Assembly (NCBI GenBank): GCA_964023275.1
Contig: OZ029916.1
Span: 46,071,657 to 46,135,656 of the forward strand
Direction of reading: 5' to 3'
DNA: 64,000 nucleotides
Origin: Norana najaformis
Lineage: Eukaryota; Annelida; Clitellata; Crassiclitellata; Hormogastridae
Shown one piece after another: positions 60,091 to 64,000 of this stretch (the first letter of the stretch is position 1; every line of letters begins with the position of its first letter). The translations under genes were made by a program, and so were the position numbers. Under the pieces are notes generated by a model, which saw only the letters and a list, made by a program, of their open reading frames with translations, was not told the DNA's origin and searched no databases.

Positions 60091-61104
60091 AGACACTTAA
60101 TATAGCGCCGTTTAAGTACCTCACAAAAGCGCTGCACGCATGACTTACTGATAGCAATGCATGGTAGCCTAAATTGCAAGTTCCGCGACGCCTCTGTCTA
60201 ATTCCCAGGCATCAACTGCACCACGATGGACATGCGCAAAACTGACCTACTTTGGACCCATCTCTCCCCTTGTCCGCGTATGTCCACGTTTTGCATTACC
60301 TTCCTATCCTCCATTGCGGACGTTTGTACTTCGTCGGAGTGCCTAGGCCTAGTTGATCTTGCACGTCTGACAGTGGTACGGTGTCGGTAGTTTGATTTTG
60401 CACGGCTGAAAATGGTACGGTGTCGGGTACTTTGATAAAGCCGCATCCTAGAAAGTCCAAGCAGTACACCCTACTGTTGTCTGCTGTGACTGAAATGGGG
60501 ATGTACTAACAAATGTATGTACCAATTTTAGATGAGGATGTCAACAACGGGCAACACTCATCCCTTTGTCCGCAATTGTGAGCATCGTGTGACCTCTCCC
60601 TTCCCACTCTGCGGACGGCCTTGGTGAAGGAACGCTGATAAACTAACAATCAAACTCAGAATTAGAGCTACTGACTGCGGAATAACTTTTATTTAATATT
60701 TCATTTTATATTGTTATTAATTAAATCAATACAAATAAATAAAATAAATATAACGTGCATTAACATCAATTATTACGATGTAGCATCACACTTGCATGAG
60801 GATAGTAATATTATTTTAATAAATTAGGTTATTGTGGTAATATGTTATAGATATGAATCGTGCGTTAGTCAAACTAGATCTAAGTGAGAAATAAAAAGTT
60901 CTTCTTCGGAATGTGGCTGGATTACGGATATACTATTAACAGATATTGTAAGTAATTTTAGAAGGAGTTATAATGCAAATCGGTTTAAAAAAGGCGAATA
61001 TAAGTGTTAATATTTTGTTCCATTTTCACGAAAATTACATGGAAAAGTCACGTACAGTTGACTGCGCAATTTGTCTACGGAAATTGTTCACATCCGTTTA
61101 CATT

Positions 61105-62431
61105 TTAATTGTCTGCATTTGAAAATTTGAGAGCTGCTGAATCGCTTTCGACTGATCTTGGCGCCACGATTTGCTGGTTCTCCGTATGTTTAATCAGCTT
61201 CTCGTATTCGTTTATCCAGTTCTGGCACTTTTGTCTGATGCCCGTTTTGTCTGCGACGCAATCACTGGAACTGAAGTGGAACAGTTGGTCGCAGATGGAA
61301 CACATCTGCTCGATGCTCTCCTTAGTTCCGAAGAAGTCAACTACGTCACTTGGTTGACTGTGAGAACAAAGGTAACTCAGTTGAGTAGGCTGCTATAAAT
61401 AATGATAGGTAAGGTATTGAACAGGGGCGGATTTAGCGATATGAGTGAGGGGCGCTTCGCCCCGTGCCGTCTTGTTGATGCCGGCGCCCCTCAGACCAGA
61501 CCCGTGCATGGTGAACTGCCAGAATGTGGCGTCACTCTGCAAAAAATCTTTTCCCCACGCAAGCAATCTTGGAGTCGCCACTGGTTATATAAGTTGTATT
61601 TGATTACTGCAAGGAATAGTATTCCCGTGAGGTACTGAATCAAGTAGTTGATCACTATAAAAAGTAGAGGTGTTGTTCCTATACAAGAAAAATGCTGGGC
61701 TATCGGGCCTTCTCCGGTAGCTGGTCGAAAGCTTTGGAATTCACTGTAAAGTTCAGTTCGTTATGTCAATTCTTTGATGTCATTCAGGTCCAAACTAAAG
61801 TCACGTATCTTTGAACATGCTTACCCACCGTCACCTGGCTTCCGGTTTCTCTGACCTGTTGGAATTCTACTCGGCTTCTCCAATGGATTATAATTTCGAT
61901 TGCAATTTTCGCTTGAAGCGACTATCGACTGAAGTCTTTGGCATCTTGATAACGGCACTATAGAAGTCTTTGGATTAGATTAGACAGATTAGTTCCGAAG
62001 CTCTAGAAATCGTTGTTCTTGACCTTTCGGTAAGTTCTCTGATTTCGTTGAGGTGTGAGCCTCAAACTCATTTTTTGAATTCCTTACCCTTCGTAACCTG
62101 TCTTTCGGTCTGCAGCACCTGTGGACCTGGACTGGTTTCATCCAAACGATTCTGATATTGAAGCGCAGTTTTCTTAGAAAAGGCCATCGGTTGATTACTT
62201 TTACAATACTGTATGGCGCGATAGACGTTCCATGTCAGATTGGATCAGTCGAGAAGTGGTAAATGGAGGAGGGACCTTTGGTTGTAGAAATGATACGAGA
62301 TCAAGTTACAATGTAACGACAAAGAAACCTGTCGACTGTGCACGATGAATACTGAGATTGTCGAATAAGTTTTTTAATCCCGACCGATCATATGTACCTC
62401 GGGGAATTAATAATAATAGGCCTACCAACGA

Positions 62432-62529
<98 letters not shown>

Positions 62530-63137
62530 ACAAAAATAATAAAAATAGCAACAAAAATAATGATAATAGTAATAATTATTATTATTGATATTATTATTAT
62601 TATTATTATACAAGCACTTTAAACTACAATATCACGTGAGATTGTAGGCCTTCAGTTTATATTCACATTCAAGCATAATCATAATAGCAACAACAACGAA
62701 AACAGCAGCAATAAAAATAATAATGAAGAAAAATTTATACCAAGGAATACAGTTTACATGTTATGTAGCTAGCTTTTGCAGTGTTTACACTTCAACTAAA
62801 GATTCCTCTATTCTAGAACTTTTAGGACCATTTTAGAGGTTCAGATGTTAAATAATTAAGCAATAACCCTACTTGAAGATGCTAACATAATCAGAAGCTG
62901 TATACTCACCCCGCAGCTGGAGAATAAGATTTGATCCACTTGGAATCGAGAAACGTCTGAGATTCTTTCACCTTTTGCTTACACTCCTCTGTCACCTTCT
63001 GAGTGTTCTTGATGCAGCTGGCTTCGTCTATGCCGAAGTATTTATGGCAGATCGAACAGATCTTCTCCAGATTCTCTCTTTTGCTCTCGTCCTGAACTGC
63101 TATCGACCGCTTCTTGACATGACGGTGCTCGTCTTCC
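61105..63137 (-). CDS. Unrecognised protein with two CSIC cysteine modules (3' part of gene)
   Basis: Two exons, 63137-62910 and 61357-61105, with GCAG and CACAG acceptors and a GTGAGT donor, join in phase 2 and end at TAA. They code for about 159 residues; the 5' end lies beyond the window or in unseen exons above 63138. Each exon holds one module: ICSIC-HKYF...SC...EEC and MCSIC-DQLF...DC...QKC. Cysteine spacing is identical in both, C-x2-C-x10-C-x10-C, with a Phe four residues after the second Cys and charged, probably helical flanks. No signal peptide, membrane segment or known domain is visible. I do not recognise the family; saposin-like and C4 zinc folds were considered, but the spacings do not fit. 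Confidence 0.65.
61422..61583 (+). mobile_element. hAT-like MITE
   Basis: Starts CAGGGGCGGATTTAG and ends GAGTCGCCACTG, imperfect inverted repeats of the hAT type (CAGNGGCGGA). No transposase and no clear 8-bp target duplication. In the intron of the CSIC-module gene. Confidence 0.6.
61685..61985 (+). mobile_element. LINE 3' end, family 2 (ORF2 end, GATTAGATTA tail)
   Basis: Decayed frame with LWNSL, then SLMSFRSKLKSRIFEHAYP, a 3' UTR and ACGGCACTATAGAAGTCTTT, ending in GGATTAGATTAGA. In the intron of the CSIC-module gene. Confidence 0.65.
62430..62529. repeat. (TAG)n microsatellite
   Basis: About 33 pure triplets in the intron of the CSIC-module gene, followed by AATAATA-rich sequence. Confidence 0.95.
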
Positions 63138-63264
63138 CTGCAACATCAGTGTTCGTTACAAGGTGTAGACTATTTTCCTGCATTCATAAAAATACTAACT
63201 AACTGATTGAATGATTGACTGATTTACCACTAACTAACTAACTGTGAACGACTAACTAACAATC

Positions 63265-63480
63265 TAATAGACTATCTTATATAATGACTTCTATAGCGCC
63301 TTTATTATAATGCCCAAGACATTAACCGATGGTTGCTTTAAGTGAAATCGCAATCAAAATAATAATCTATTGGCGAAGCTAGGTCGAATTCCTAGAGGTC
63401 AGATAATCCAGAAGTTAGGCTACAAACGTTTGTAACCGAGTCTTAAGACGAGTCTTAATTTTAGAATAGGTTCGACCGTC
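63265..63480 (-). mobile_element. LINE 3' end, family 2, antisense
   Basis: ATGACTTCTATAGCGCC and AATGCCCAAGACATTAACCG on the plus strand are the reverse complement of the family 2 end. Upstream of exon 63137-62910 of the CSIC-module gene. Confidence 0.55.
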
Positions 63481-63779
63481 TAATTTCGAAAATTCTTCGT
63501 CTTCCGGCAACTAAACTGACGAATACTCGTGCTTCAAAACTCTGGTGAGGCGTGATATCCGTTCGAGGCGAGTTCTACAGTTAATAAGTGCCAGTAAGTA
63601 GGCGGTCAGCATAACCCAGTCCTGCAATTCCATTGTCGTCATTCCTCTTCTTTAATGTAACTTGTCAGCTGTCGAACTGAAGGAGAGAGAGCCTTTTGGT
63701 GAAGATCTTCATACGTGAGGGAATTTGTTTATAGAAACTTCTCCGGCTCTTGAAGCATCAACTGAATAAGCATGACTTT

Positions 63780-63951
63780 CAGTGGCGGATCCAGGATTGC
63801 TTGCGTGGGGGCAAGGGCATTCCCAGAGGGGCGACACATTTTGGAATGGCAGTCCATCATGCACGGGTGTGGTTTGAGGGGCGCCGACATATAACCAAGA
63901 GGGGCGAAGAGGGCGAACCGCACCCCGCACCATTACCTAAATTCCCCACTG
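63780..63951 (-). mobile_element. hAT-like MITE, inverted relative of 61422-61583
   Basis: Plus strand CAGTGGCGGATCCAGGATTG to ATTCCCCACTG; interior shares CCGTGCATG and CCCCACGCAAGCAATC with the other copy in opposite orientation. The flanks ATGACTTT and ATGAATGC are only partly alike. Confidence 0.6.
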
Positions 63952-64000
63952 ATGAATGCGTTTTTCTTAACGAACTCCAACAAAATTTATGCTGGCAGGC

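Overview
The window is nuclear DNA from an invertebrate animal. It carries intron-rich genes with GT-AG splice sites whose products belong to animal families, and it is full of SINEs, LINE fragments, micro- and minisatellites. The frequent palindrome TAGGCCTA and the tRNA-derived SINEs make me think of a marine deuterostome such as an echinoderm, but that is a weak guess. Exon models were built by hand from splice sites, reading phase and family conservation.

Four genes are complete and one is partial. (1) Plus strand, 5072-31446: a CRACR2A/EFCAB4B-like large Rab GTPase of 20 exons and 748 aa, with EF-hands, coiled coil, a linker, a Rab-type G domain and a C-terminal di-cysteine. (2) Plus strand, 36484-44226: a pyruvate dehydrogenase kinase of 11 exons and 415 aa. 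(3) Minus strand, 54919-46291: an ACBD5-like acyl-CoA-binding protein with two predicted alternative 3' ends (330 or 292 aa), tail-to-tail with the kinase gene. (4) Plus strand, 57428-59284: an ankyrin-repeat/SOCS-box protein of 2 exons and 344 aa. (5) Minus strand, 63137-61105: the last two exons of an unrecognised gene with one copy of a C-x2-C-x10-C-x10-C module in each exon; its 5' part lies beyond the window.

The rest is repetitive. Positions 1-5071 are upstream repeats. The introns of gene 1 hold most of the SINE copies and a 1.3 kb 21-bp minisatellite. Positions 31447-36483 hold a tandem array after the gene 1 stop codon, three copies of a 110-bp interspersed repeat and a decayed LINE reverse transcriptase. 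Positions 44227-46290, 54920-57427 and 59490-61104 are intergenic. Several LINE 3' ends, at least four tRNA-derived SINE types, one abundant short repeat (called R1 here) and two hAT-like MITEs can be separated by eye.

The genes are unrelated housekeeping or signalling genes (calcium-regulated trafficking, mitochondrial carbohydrate switch, peroxisome/ER lipid handling, ubiquitin ligase adaptor) with no operon-like logic. The most unusual signal is at exon-intron borders: in the kinase gene, and less cleanly in the SOCS-box gene, the exon end plus its 5' splice site has been copied in tandem into the intron, giving an array of decoy splice donors.
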